DNA from: Liolophura sinensis
Lineage: Eukaryota; Mollusca; Polyplacophora; Chitonida; Chitonidae
Direction: 5' to 3'
Length of the DNA stretch: 64,000 bases
Assembly (NCBI RefSeq): GCF_032854445.1
Contig: NC_088302.1
Location: 27,741,080 to 27,805,079, forward strand
How positions within the stretch are numbered: the stretch's first letter is position 1; each line of letters opens with the position of its first letter. Below are positions 32,407 through 44,814 of this stretch, one piece after another. The notes beneath the pieces were generated by a model, which did not search any database, had not been told where the DNA came from, and saw nothing but the letters and a program-made list of their open reading frames with translations. The position numbers were made by a program, and so were the translations under genes.

Positions 32407-32654
32407 TTGGGGTCCTCCGTGATCGAGGTGATTAGCGTGCCAGCCCGGCGCAATGACCCAGGAGCTTCTCGTCAATACGGTTGCTGTGCTGGTATGCTGG
32501 CTTCTTCTCCGGCCGTACGTGAAAGGCCTTCCAGCAACCTTCAGATGGTCGTGGCTTTCCCCGAGGATCTTCCATGATTCCTCATGCTGGCTGCCGTCGA
32601 ATAAGTGAAATATCCTTGAGGACAGAGTAAAACATCAATGTAATAAACAAATAA
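32407..32654 (+). repeat. tRNA-derived SINE with target duplication
   Basis: Diverged copy with head and core. It is flanked by the 11-bp direct repeat acctttcttcc (32396-32406 and 32655-32665). Confidence 0.9.
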
Positions 32655-32665
32655 ACCTTTCTTCC

Positions 32666-35600
32666 AAGGTGGGGAAAAGATGCCTGCGGTGAGAAACTCG
32701 AAAAAGTCATCTATCTTGGTATTTTGTTTGCGAATTGTCCGGCGTTTTCGTTGCTGGGTATTTGCGGGTCACAATAAAATGCCCATATTGTGTATGGATG
32801 TTGACACTTCCCCATTTGTAGCTAGGTAAGCAATGCTACGTTAATACTCCCACGTTAAAATATTAACGCATGACCAGAATGGCTTTAACCTCTTTGTTGA
32901 TACTACATGTGGCGAGAGTGAGTTAAGTACCTAATAATTAATAAATGAAATCACACTTCAATGAAAAAATGTATGAATTACGAAGTAATGTGTGCAGATG
33001 GTAAAAGACCATAAATGTATATTTATGGCTCCCACATACGTGCCGATGTGGGCACGAATATTAATTCTTAGAGCAACCTTGCACGGTGTCTTTGTTCGGC
33101 ATGTCCTTGTGTTGCTCTGTATACATAGAGATTTTTTCAATGCAAAACTTGCATCGTGTCTCTCCGCCAACGGACAAGTGGTCAAGGCACGGTTAAAAAC
33201 TCTATGGTATTGTTCTGTGTTTGTTGATAGTTTGACTAGATATGGCGAGCTTTATCCGTTTTCAGGGCGATCATTTGTCATGTAGACTTTTGCAGGTAAT
33301 TGGTGAGACTAATTAATGTTTACGTAAACAACAGACTGGTAATTTAATGTCATTATCTCAATAACTGATGTATACGTTTTTGTATCGCGACATAATTCTT
33401 TAGATACTATCCAGGGACATTCAGGCTCAGCCATGATGGTTATAAGCTTTTTACAATTAAAATGTGCTAATGCTTTTACAGATGGTAATTATTTAAAACA
33501 TAACATCGTGCACGTAAAAAGTCCTATGTTCCCAAGCGCATACGTATTAGCTCCACTAAATTATCAGTGTCTTAAACTCAGCCTACCAAAAAGAGAAATT
33601 CGGACATGTTAGGGCCCAAGGTCAGTGTAGAGTTTTGCTTCCGGCATGCAGGTGAAGGCCATTGGGAATTTTCGAGTTAATTTACCCATGGAACTTTAAT
33701 GATGTTTCCATGACTGTCCATTTTCTGTCGTACTGAATGGAGGTGCGCATTATACCTGCTCTGACCTGTGGGAATGCCCACATGGATTCTTTCTTTTCTC
33801 GGCCTGTTGCTCTAACAAGCTGTGTTTGTGAGACTGCCGGGCATATTATGGACAACGACCTTGTGAGATGCCGAAAAATTAACCAAACGGGTCCGATTCA
33901 GGGCCACTGATTTCCTAAAGGCATTCTCATGCAAAAGTTGCTGTCTAAACGATCATGCTGAGTAGATCCAAACATTGTACATGAAACATCAAGGAAAACT
34001 GAATGTTAGTGCAAAAATTCACCGTACGGATTGAGTCGACGCTCTCTGACTGAGAACAGGAGATGAGTGTAAGTCGAGGAAACTCTTCATCATGAAAATA
34101 CATTGCAGAGGAGTTTCACATCGATCTTTACATTATCTTGATGTTTTCTTGTTTGTCTAAATTTGTTGTGGATTTTTGTCATTGAAGACTTACTTATAGT
34201 GCTGTCGGCACGAAGAATACGGTGTGAAAGAAACCTGACGCTCCATCAAATCACAGCCCAGTCACACCTGGTCGACCGGCACTTGGCCCATAAAGCGTTT
34301 CGATAAGCCAAAGAAAAATTTCACCTCTTCTCACCCTTCTCGGGAGCTACTCACGGGTGTCTTTACATTGCGGACTTGAAACAGAGTTCGGTGTATCATG
34401 TTTTTGCTTCATACTATTTTGATGACTTGTTTTGCGATACCAGACTCAAAGAATGGACATTGTTGTAAGACAATTCTTACTTTTTTTAATAAAGCAAGAG
34501 AATAATCAGCCTAAAACGGTTTTAGATTTTCTCTCTCCAAAATATTTGTCTTGTTAAATTTCCGCAAACATCAATTACCTAGATTTAGAGACTATAAGTT
34601 TGTGTGTTTTAAGTTTGGTTTACACCAATGTAAACAGATGGAGAGCATCATAGCCTATGCCTTGGCCTCGGTCTACCCACTTCAGCTGACCATGTATTAC
34701 GCACAAATGTAGGTCATATGGGTGATTGTCACGACGCCTCTGTGGTTTTTGAAAAAAATATTTTTCATTACGTCAGGAAACGTCGTAGAATCTGTGCAAT
34801 ACATATTTCAATAAGAAGTGAGATGATTTAGGCTTTGGTATACGAACAATGAAAGTATTTAGGCATTTACTAGAGCCTCATCCATCCACAGAAGTGTACA
34901 AACCCACTGATTCAATACTTCAACACAATTTGAAGTATATAGTGTTTTATAATTCTTAGACAGCCATCACCCTTTACAACCTGTCTTTTTAAAATTATTA
35001 TAAACTTTTACGTGTGAGTGTAATCTCATTATGTTAATCAATAGTGTTTAAATTCGTGCTTCGGGTTTCATATCGTGTTCTGTCAAATGTAAACTGGACA
35101 AGATTCCGCAGGTGATCTTGGAAAACCCTGCTGATTAACACCCTGCAAGTTTAGTGCTGGATATGATATAGCTCGTTTCCAACACTGACATAACTGCATT
35201 ATTAAATTTACATCGATTTCTTGTTCGTTCCGCAAAATTTTCATTGGTTGCGTTATTTACGGTCTTGCCAGGACAAGATTATCGCAGATGTTGGAATCCA
35301 CCACCGAAGTTTAAGACTGTCTTACGTGGTTGTGGAAAATGGCTTGCCCGAATTTTACATGTAGAGCGTAATGAACCATTATTATATAATAAAAGAATAA
35401 AGATGCCCTCCAAGGACTTAAAAAAATAAAATCTAATCAAAGCCCTCATGTTAACTGCATTCCAATCTATTGTATATGTCTATAATCTCCAAATCGAATG
35501 CTTACCAATACTATTCTATTGTCCATCTTAGATTTGTCCCAAGGGCATTTGTTCCGTCATGTACCTCTTATGATCGGGTAAAATTGGAAAAGCAATCATT

Positions 35601-36165
35601 TGTAGCGGGACTCTCTGACTCGTCTTCCGGTAATCAATCGTTCCAATATTTAAAATCAAATCATATTTTAAAAAAATAAATTCAAACGCAATTGGGAGAT
35701 CTGTTTCTTTCGGGTGCCTTCTTTCAGGTGCATTTCAAAACAAATACTTTTGAAGCCAGGGAAGTCATGTGGCTGCCTTGGGAAACCTATACATGGTAAC
35801 CTTGCATCCAACAGACATTTCGCATCTCAAATACTACACGATTTATCGACTTTTAAATGTTAACTAGGGGCTTGCAAGTCTACAACAAACTGATGATGTT
35901 CATTATGCCTTTGTTTAAACACAGTATACTCTGGACGTCACGACCTGAAAATTGTGGAGATTCCCAGGAGTTCATTTGATACAGTAGGATATGGTTCGCC
36001 ACGCAAGGTTTACAAATTATACTTTACATTCTAGTTGCAAGCCAGCATGCCAGCGATATTGCCATCATCGTTGACATAAGCTTATTGGAAGCTTTCTCTT
36101 TATCACAATTCAGTAGCCAGTAACTTGTCACGGGACTCTGGATCAAAGGGCAGCGTGTAAACAAC
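32666..36165. other. No gene recognised
   Basis: AT-rich, 3.5 kb. The longest open frame (+ 32992-33285, 97 codons) has no recognisable domain. No repeats of note. Confidence 0.5.
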
Positions 36166-37165
36166 GTGGAAATGTTACGTTTGTCACAATACGGAAATAG
36201 TACGTTTGTCACAATATTGAAATGTTACGTTTGTCACAATATTGAAATGTTACTTTTGTCACAATACGGAAATGTTCCGTTTGTCACAATATTGAAATGT
36301 TGCCTTTGTCACAATTTGGAAGCGTTGCCTTTGTCACTCTATGGAAATCTTACCTTTGTCACTATATGGAAGTCTTCCTTTTGTCACTACATGGAAGCGT
36401 TACTTTTGTCACCATATGGAAGTCTTACCTTTGTCACAATATGGAAGTTTTACTTTTATCACTATATGGAAGTCTTACCTTTCTCACAATATTGAAGCTT
36501 TACTTTTATCACTTTATGGAAGTCTTACCTTTGTCACTATATGGAAGTCTTACCTTTGTCACAATATGGAAACATTATTTTTGTCACCATGAGGAGGTCT
36601 TACCTTTGTCACAACATGGAAGTTTTACCTTGTCACCTTATGGAAGTCTTGCCTTTGTCACCATACGGAGGTCTTACATTTGACACAATATGGAAATCTT
36701 AGCTTTGTCACTATATGGAAGACTTATTTTTGGCACAGTATGGAAGTCTTACCTTTGTCACTATATGGAAGATTACCTTTGTCACCATTCGGAGGTCTTA
36801 CATTTGACACAATATGGAAGTCTTAGCTTTGTCACTGAATGGAAGACTTACTTTGTCTCAGTATGGAAGTCTTACCTTTGTCACTATAAGGAAGCGTTAT
36901 TTTTGTCACCATACGGAAGTCTTACCTTTGTCACAATATGGAAGTCTCAACTTTGTCACCATATGGAAGTCTTACCTTTGCCAATGTATGGAAGCGTTAC
37001 TTTTGTCACCATATGAAAGCGTTACTTTTGTCACCATACGGAAGTCTTACCTTTGTCAAAATATGGAAGTCTTACCTTTGTGACCATACGGAAGTCTTAC
37101 CTTTGTCACAATGCGGAAATGTTACCTTTGTCACAGTATGCAAACGTTGCCTTTGTTGTCATAAA
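36166..37165. repeat. 25-bp minisatellite, about 39 units
   Basis: The unit is like tatggaagtcttacctttgt plus cacaa. Because 25 is not a multiple of 3, three units encode a 25-residue cycle, and all three plus-strand frames stay open over long stretches. Six overlapping open frames here are products of the repeat, not genes. The left end uses a gaaatgttacgtttgtcaca variant, the middle the gaagtcttac variant. Confidence 0.97.
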
Positions 37166-39608
37166 CCAACCTGTAACAGGGTGTACAGTGGATATAATGT
37201 TGTATATGGAAACCCAAGAATTTCGCACAATTGATTTTCCCTACCCCCGTTTCTAGTGGTCTAAATTCTGTGGAAATTATAACATGCAGGGACCTACGTT
37301 GTCGGTAAGGTGATTCCAGATAACCTCCGGCAAAATATACAGGATTTTATCGACCAACGGCTGAAATCTCTATGTTTATAAAAATCTGGATAAAAACAGA
37401 TCTCCATACTTTCGTGTTAACTGAAGATCTGCCAATCGGACTATTTACGCTCAGATCGTCCGCTTATGGACCAGGCGAATTAATATCTCTTTGTTTGGCG
37501 TGCTGACGTCGGGTATTTCAACAATTTATATCTTATAATCATATTTGATATATTTATACAATCGATGTATAAAAAAGAGCGGTTTGTCTTGAATTTAACT
37601 TTGAATTTCCCTTCATGTAGAGTACAACGCCACACAGAAACGAGCATTGCCACTTTACCACGCTGGCTTGTCGTACCTCAGTCGATAAACGGACAGAGAT
37701 AAGAGCCCTTTGCTTATCTCTCAGTGCATACATGTACAAACACTGAAGATGGACGTTGTGTCTTAAGACAGGCTACACAAAACACAAGTGAAATTATTGA
37801 CAGTTTTCAAACACATCATAGGCAATTTGTGCGTTTCGGGACCATGACCAAGCAATTAAATCACAGATTACTCTTGGTCATTTAAGTGCTGTGTTAAGAC
37901 GTATTGCACTCTATGTCCCCCAGTATGTCAATCACAGAGCTTAAGACACGTGCCGTGCAGTGGAACAATCTGATGGTCAAGCAGTTTTCCCATCAAATCG
38001 CAAAGAAACTGTTAACAATCTTTATTAGAGAAATACATCATCGCAACGCTCGTCCCCTATCACCATCGATCAGGCTCGACGCTAGCTTAGGCGATTCGTT
38101 TACGACATTCAGCTTGTAAGGCTGTGGAAACACCATCCACAAGAGGGCAAACTAAGGAAAATGCGAAATTTTAGATTATTCAGTAAATGCTGGGTAGTTG
38201 TTTAGTTGAATGGTAGGAGAAAATGAAATGCACATTGAAGTGACAAGAACAAACAAGAGAAGATATGACAGAAGTACACCATATAATCTACAGGAAATAA
38301 TTCTTCTAGTGCCAATGACCACAATTATTCTGTGCAATCTCAGCTCGACAAATTCCACAAAATGAATGTGAGAATGAAATGTGACACAAAAAGCAATGAC
38401 ACAAATCTATGCCATTACTCAGTATTTAATCACCAACACTGCGGATCTTTTCTTATTCATTCTGCCCACCTACATTGGCTGTACAATGTGCTGGTGAAAC
38501 ATCTCCGACGCCTGATCCCTTTGCATTGTTTCATTTCATTGATTTCCTGCATTTTGAGCAAATCTAAACCAGTGACGTCTATTATATTGCATGTAACATC
38601 ATCTCATTGTTTTACATAATGTTGCTGGTCACGTTACCAGGGGCATGTAATTTGCTACTACTTAAGAGTTTACATGAACGCTTAGAACCTGGTAAATTTG
38701 ACAAGAGGTCGGATTTCATCGATTACACGTGATCATGTGCCATCTACCAGACAGGGCTCGCTACTCTGGTTTTACTCTCTATGCTGTTAGACTTTCTTGC
38801 TATTACAAAGAAATATGAAATGCGTACTACATGCAATGATCGACAGAGGGTCACTCATCCCAGGCAGAAAGAGTGGGGTCTTCGAATCCACAGTTGCTTG
38901 TGTGATTCTACATCCAGCTTCAGCATATATCGAAAAACGTCTAAACCGGCAACTGGTTGAAAAGGCAACTAAAGCACGAACCAATACTACACCGTTTAAT
39001 AAGTACTATCTGCGATGACAGGTGCTGTCTGTTGAAACATTCGTCTAACCCTGCAGTCGAACTGGGAAGGTTCCTTTAGATTTCCAGGATACACAAAGAG
39101 CTCACCTTATCTGAGAGAAAACATTCTTCTGAGCAAAAGTAGGACTGCAGGCATAAATAGTCACAGCAACCAGCAGGTAAACTGGTGCACGAAGGTAAGC
39201 CAGGTGTACTCCGAGCTAAACAGGTACGGAAGGGCGTTTGGGCTTCCAGATATAAACCCCTTTCATCCGTTTCTGTACCGCCTTTGTGTACCGCCTTTGT
39301 GTAACCCCTTTGTGTGTACCTAAAACAGTTTTTAACACAAATATAAAATATATCAAGTCCATAACCGCCTTCCCGGTCACTCAATCAACACTGAGTGAAC
39401 ATCTTTATAGGACAGTACCAACAAAAAAAACATTGCCACACGTTTAGCTAAGTGTTAAAAAAAGCAACCATGTCGTAACAACGAAGTAGCAGATGTTACT
39501 GTTGACTCTTATCACAGCACCTTGGAATTAGTCAGGCATTAGTCCAAATTTTAACAGGTCTGAAGTATTTTAAATGTGATGCATACAAGTTACGTAATCA
39601 AGTTTTCA
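37166..39608. other. No gene recognised
   Basis: Mixed sequence. Open frames at + 38332-38619, + 38797-39018 and - 39076-39384 lack domains. Three short copies of a ccgcctttgtgta-type unit lie at 39278-39320. Confidence 0.5.
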
Positions 39609-39749
39609 GGGGCCACCGTGGCCTCATCCTTGCTTCCTCTCCGTCCGTATGTGGGAAGTCTGCAGCAACATGCTAATTTTTAGAAGATATAAGTGAAATA
39701 TTCTTGAAGGTGGCGTTAAACACTAATTAAATAAATAAGTAAATGAATA
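39609..39749 (+). repeat. SINE with internal deletions
   Basis: Head start (ggggccaccgtggcc), part of the core (gtgggaagtctgcagcaaca) and the 3' end (gtgaaatattcttgaaggtg, taattaaataaat tail). Most of the tRNA part and the middle are gone. Confidence 0.85.
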
Positions 39750-41232
39750 GTCATCTTTCACCGGCCTTATAGAAGGCTATCCTACAGGCATGGGAGTAGC
39801 TTTGCTTTAAGAAAATCCACCACTCTCATGGAGTTTGAAAAACAAGGTAATATTTGCCATTCATTCAAATAAATGTTTGATTGGTAATCGAGACAACTCT
39901 GAAAACATAAAACTCAATAATACGATGCCACAAAGTACACAAGCAAATGTATGTACAATGCACAACGATTACAGCAGCAGCTGACTCGTAAGATATGTCC
40001 TGAAAATGGCCCAGAGTATCAATGGTCTCCGGAAAAAGCTGGATAAGTATCCGGACTGACTTTAATTATGCCAACTTTGATAAATCAGCAGATCAGATTC
40101 CTGGGGTCATTTGTTTACGAACTCTGTCTCACCCAAATTTGAGAACTGTAATTTGATGTACCAAATCGATTAATGATCTCTCTTTTAAATCAAAAAAAGT
40201 TTTCTTGATAATGGGTAAAAAATCCAACTCTTCCATTTGTGCTGTAAAAATGATGACGTGTGTGTTTTACCAGAGGTTATGTACCTAACACGTGCACCTG
40301 TAGCTAGCTTTAACGAAATGGGATGGACTAAGTGGTCCAGGGATTTCTGGAAACCACAAAATCGACTAATGCAACGTAGAGACACTGGAGTCCAAGGGCA
40401 CTGGATATCTGTATCCGATAAGTCAATGGATACAAACACCCTCAGGGTGTTCACTGATACAAATTCTTGAAGTTCCTTTTTTATTAGATTTTTTCTCCGA
40501 CAATATATGTCTCACTTAGAGCAGTCATCGGTGCAGCTGTTCAGTGTAATGTGATATGGCGTGAGGAGATCTAGCTCCCTTAGCTGATATTGTGTGCGTG
40601 TCCTGGCTGTCGCCGCCTAAAAACACAGCCAATCCTCTCGTGGCGGCAGAACCTGGCACAGTTTCAGCTTCCACAATCTCCCGGCTAATTGTCCCTGATG
40701 GGAGGATTTTTCGTAGAGGTAATAAGACACCACGCTCCCACTCCCTCATTATAAGAAGTTAGATCAGACGTTAGGGTAATGAAATAAAACAGTTGATTCA
40801 TAGCCGTTGATATACCCTTGTTGTAAACACCGATAATTAGGCACAAAAATAACGGTCATCAGACAATTACAGGAGTATACTTCAAGAGAATCATGTCGTG
40901 ACGGCACGAGAACTACGACCGAATTACAGTTTCTAAATCTCTTAACATTTTTTTGTGAGCCATGTCTGGTCAAATGAGAACAAGTCTTGTAAGGACATTG
41001 TTATGTATTTGTCGATACTTCGAAATACATGTAACTATCTCGGTGACCTTTCTCTCTTTTTCTTCAGATGATGTTATCTTGTCAGAAAAAAATGTTCTTC
41101 TCTAATAAGTGCCTTTTTATCATTGTCAATCTTATACGTTGAATGACGTTCCCAGTGAGACTGTTTACATTTTATTCTCGTCTCTGTTACCTGCCATTGC
41201 ATGCAATGTGTTTGTTTTGTATACATCAGACG
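39750..41232. other. No gene recognised; one exon-like open frame
   Basis: The minus-strand frame 40749-40525 (RKILPSGTISREIVEAE and GLAVFLGGDSQDTHT) has coding-like composition and a possible acceptor before it (cctcccatcag). I cannot place it in a family. Confidence 0.4.
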
Positions 41233-41244
41233 AAGAATGTTCAT

Positions 41245-41394
41245 TTCCTCTCCGGTCGTAAGTGGGAAGATCTGTCAGCAACCTGCTGATGGTCGTGGGT
41301 TTCCCCCATCATAATGCTGGTCGCCGTCGTATAAGTGAAATATTCTTGAGTACGGCGTAAAACACCAATCAAATAAATTAATAAATAAATAAAT
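41245..41394 (+). repeat. SINE, 5'-truncated, perfect 12-bp target duplication
   Basis: Flanked by aagaatgttcat at 41233-41244 and 41395-41406. It contains the core from ttcctctccggtcgtaagtg to the aaataaat tail, with a short deletion of the gggctctgcc segment. Confidence 0.96.
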
Positions 41395-41406
41395 AAGAAT
41401 GTTCAT

Positions 41407-42790
41407 AAATGATATGCATGTACATAGATATGTATCTCTTTATTCGTTTTACACAACAATATCTTGAGTATTACAGCAGTACATATCACCGATTTATACC
41501 ATTTACCTGATCTATAAGATAAACCAGAGCTATCGTACAAAGAACACTATCTCCGGCTACAACTTTTATCCATGTGCGTGTGAGAAACGTAATTTGTGCA
41601 CATATAGCAATAGATGGTTGCCTAGAGCGCACAGCAAGCCTTGAAGTTGAAGATAGCACTTTAAAATATATCTTGTGGGCATGATTTAAAAATTTATTCA
41701 AATTGATCTAAACGTAAACCAGGGATTAAACGTTTTACGCTATTACTTACAATGCACAATGACATCTTTATACTTAGTTTTTACGTAAATGCGTGTAGTT
41801 AAGGCACTTACTGTTTCGTGCCGATTTACATGACAACGCGTATGTATACTAAAATGATCTATGGTAACAAGTAATGAACTAATAACGAATGCCAGTAAAA
41901 GATTACTTTTAGATTAATTGTAGTGTTGGTGAAATAATTCCATTGGTATTGGTAGTAGTAGCTTTCGCTAGAGATGACTTGCGCAGACTAGTGACAAATG
42001 GGGTTGTGAGTATTGACATACCCCTGACTACTCTGTTATTTTTACATCAGGTGGATTGTCAGGTGTCTTCCACTCATGAATCCAAAATGCTAATAAATTA
42101 TAATACGGAGACATCGTGTTAATTAATATTAATATTTGTAACTGCAGTTGGCGTTTGGAGATTGTACAGCTTCGAGTGCTAAAAGTAGAATCTGATGTCT
42201 CGAGATTTTAAAGCAGCAACTGCAATGCATCGGACACTTCTTTTCCCCTGATTGGAGATCAGCGTGAGATCAGTGAATCGCATCGTTGTAAAGGTGAGCC
42301 ATGCCTAGTGGTTGCAATGATGTAAAAGTATTTTGGGGGGCGAAGTATGTACAACATCGAATATGGTAAGGAATAATATGTACTTATCGGTTTTAGAAAA
42401 AGAGTCTATGTTCTCTGTAATTTTTTTGTAGAATTATCAGTAGGGTTTCCAGGCTATTGTCGTATTTTCTCAATAAATTACAGGTATTTCGGCTATAATT
42501 TTCAAGACAACTTTTACGTTGTTTGCTTCATGCCACAATAATATTTTCAGACATCTCGCCATTAATGTATCATGCCATATGTTTTATTATGTAACATAGG
42601 TCTCTAAGGTGCTAAATTTTGGTTCATTTCACTAGAATCGATATTAATGTTTTCCCGAATTGTATATTAGTTGATATTTGATTCTGTCGGAGATGCCAAC
42701 TTTCGTTCAAGCCAGCCTAAGAAGTGCCACATATATTTAGTTAAATTCTAGTCACATTCGGGCGATTTTTTTTTCTGACGAGATGCCATC
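41407..42790. other. No gene recognised
   Basis: AT-rich, no domain-bearing open frame and no repeats of note. Confidence 0.5.
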
Positions 42791-42803
42791 AACCGTTGTA
42801 TAG

Positions 42804-43067
42804 ATTTATTTATTTATTTGATTGGTGTTTTACGCCGTACTCAAGAATATTTCACATATACGACGGCGGTCAATTATGGTGGGTGGAAACCTGGCAGAGT
42901 CCGGGGGAAACCCACGACCATCCGCAGGTTGCTGCAGAACTTCCCACTTACGGCCGGGGAGGAAGCCAGCATGAGCTGGACTTGAACTCACAGCGACCGC
43001 ATCGGTGAGAAACTCCTGGGTCATCACGCTGCGCTAGCGCGCTAACTAACTGAGCCATGGAGGCCCC
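42804..43067 (-). repeat. tRNA-derived SINE, best full-length copy
   Basis: A 264-bp copy with A box (tgagcc...ctaactaactgag on the plus strand), B box (ttgaactcacag), core and 3' tail all intact. It is flanked by a 12-bp duplication with one mismatch (accgttgtatag at 42792-42803, accgctgtatag at 43068-43079). This copy is the reference for the others in the window. Confidence 0.97.
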
Positions 43068-43079
43068 ACCGCTGTATAG

Positions 43080-44690
43080 AAGTGTAGAGAGCGCACTCTG
43101 CGTACCCGCTTTGATCTCGCCGCTGATTTTGTAGGTATCTCTGCAAGAAGGAGCATTATAGCTATTAGCTAAACTATTAGCATCGATTATATGCATTATC
43201 TTTTTTCTGACATATTATGTGCGAAGTTGCCTTTATAATGTTGCACTAACTATTGCATTTCTATAGCTACATACTAAAAATAAGAGTTTCACTTTTTAAC
43301 ACATTTTTATTACAATTTAGAAACAAGTCTTGTGTCTAAAGAGATGTTTTGAATTGCCGATAAACATAAAAAATGTTTATTATAATAAACATGTTTACAT
43401 GTTTATTGGCATGCTTCAGATAATATAAACACAAGTTATGTTTACTGCAATGTGTGTGTTTACTGAAAATATCCACCTCATTACTATGTAAACATTTCGC
43501 ATGTTGACAATATAAAATACATCTTTTTAGTTACTAACTGTATCAAAGTGTTTTATGAATATGCACGATAATGAGTTTCTAAACTGGACCAGATATGTGT
43601 TTAAAAGGAAACACTTTAAGGGAAAGACACAAAATGAGGAAACACAGAAGGAGAGGGTCACGAGGTTTTAATATAGGCAAGGTGTTCATAATGGATGGAG
43701 GCAACACATTATATGTGATAAACCAAACCGACATCCTCAAATAAGACTGATGACGTGTTACATGTGCGACTGGAAATTGCGAACGGCAATTTTATGTAGC
43801 TGATCAAATAAAGTGAACATACTGTTTGCCACTGCATATATGTAGACACAAGCAAATAGGACGCAGCTATCACTCAAAATATTTTTAAAATTCTATAAAA
43901 CTTTGAAAGCCTTTATGAGGAATTCAGCCTTGAGGATATGGCCTTGGCAGACAATTCACTTCAGGTAGTCATGTTGTAGAAGACCTAATGAACTTTTACA
44001 CGTGAACATACCGTTGAAAGTGTCAATTGATAATTGTCTGTGACGTCAAAAATAAGTGGATTCCTATAGTGGATAGATAGATTTCGGTGCAATATATCGG
44101 TTATTGGGGCTATTTTAATTGTTAAACTGGAGCATTTTGGTCCACACATGTATGTTCAGGGAACTGGGAACGGCCACCCGCGTGAAAAACTTGCGTGTTG
44201 GAAAGAGACTGAAGTAACCTGTCCGGGCGGGCCGGCAAGAAACCGCCTCGGGAGTGGCACTGCTCGAACAAGATATCGTTATGTTGTATTATATTTCCTT
44301 GGCGAAATCAGACTTATTACGAAAACATCTTCCCAACATCTGCAGGAAATAGTTTGCTCCAAATGAGAAGGTACTGGTATTTTCGGTAAATTCACTGATG
44401 TCTGTAAAACCAGCTAGGCCTAATGCTGACACCAATGTAGGCGAGAGGTGAGGACGAAAAGGACTGCTAAAAGACGACACGTTCTTCCATGAAGATTGCC
44501 CTGGCTGTGACTGTCAAACTAAGAGAAACTTCGGTTGTTTGGAAACGGAACAGAGCTGATATTCTTTAGTTGGGTATCTGGTGTTTGTTGGTATTTTCTC
44601 ATTGTCACATTGCTTAATACTGGTGGTACATGAGCAGTTTTGTGGCTTATTTAGCTATCACAATAGATACATTAAGTTGCGGACTTTATG
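43080..44690. other. No gene recognised; AT palindromes at 43.4 kb
   Basis: The segment at 43373-43392 is a perfect 20-bp palindrome (atgtttattataataaacat), followed by several acatgtttac/gtttaca variants to about 43470. Confidence 0.55.
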
Positions 44691-44702
44691 TTCACTCTAA
44701 TA

Positions 44703-44802
44703 CCCCAGGCTCTGCCCGTTTTCCTCCCACCATAATGCTGGCCGCCCTCGTATAAGTGAAATATTCTTGAGTACGGCGTAAAACTCCAAATAAATAAATA
44801 AA
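44703..44802 (+). repeat. SINE, strongly 5'-truncated, perfect 12-bp target duplication
   Basis: Only the last 100 bp is present (ccccaggctctgcccg to the aaataaa tail), flanked by ttcactctaata at 44691-44702 and 44803-44814. Confidence 0.97.
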
Positions 44803-44814
44803 TTCACTCTAATA

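Noticed and set aside
36166-37256. Repetitive protein gene at 36-37 kb
   Set aside because: All three frames are open because of the 25-bp period; no conserved start, splice site or composition signal.
40525-40749. DNA polymerase fragment
   Set aside because: A GTISREIVE block loosely recalls a family A polymerase motif, but the following sequence does not continue the match.
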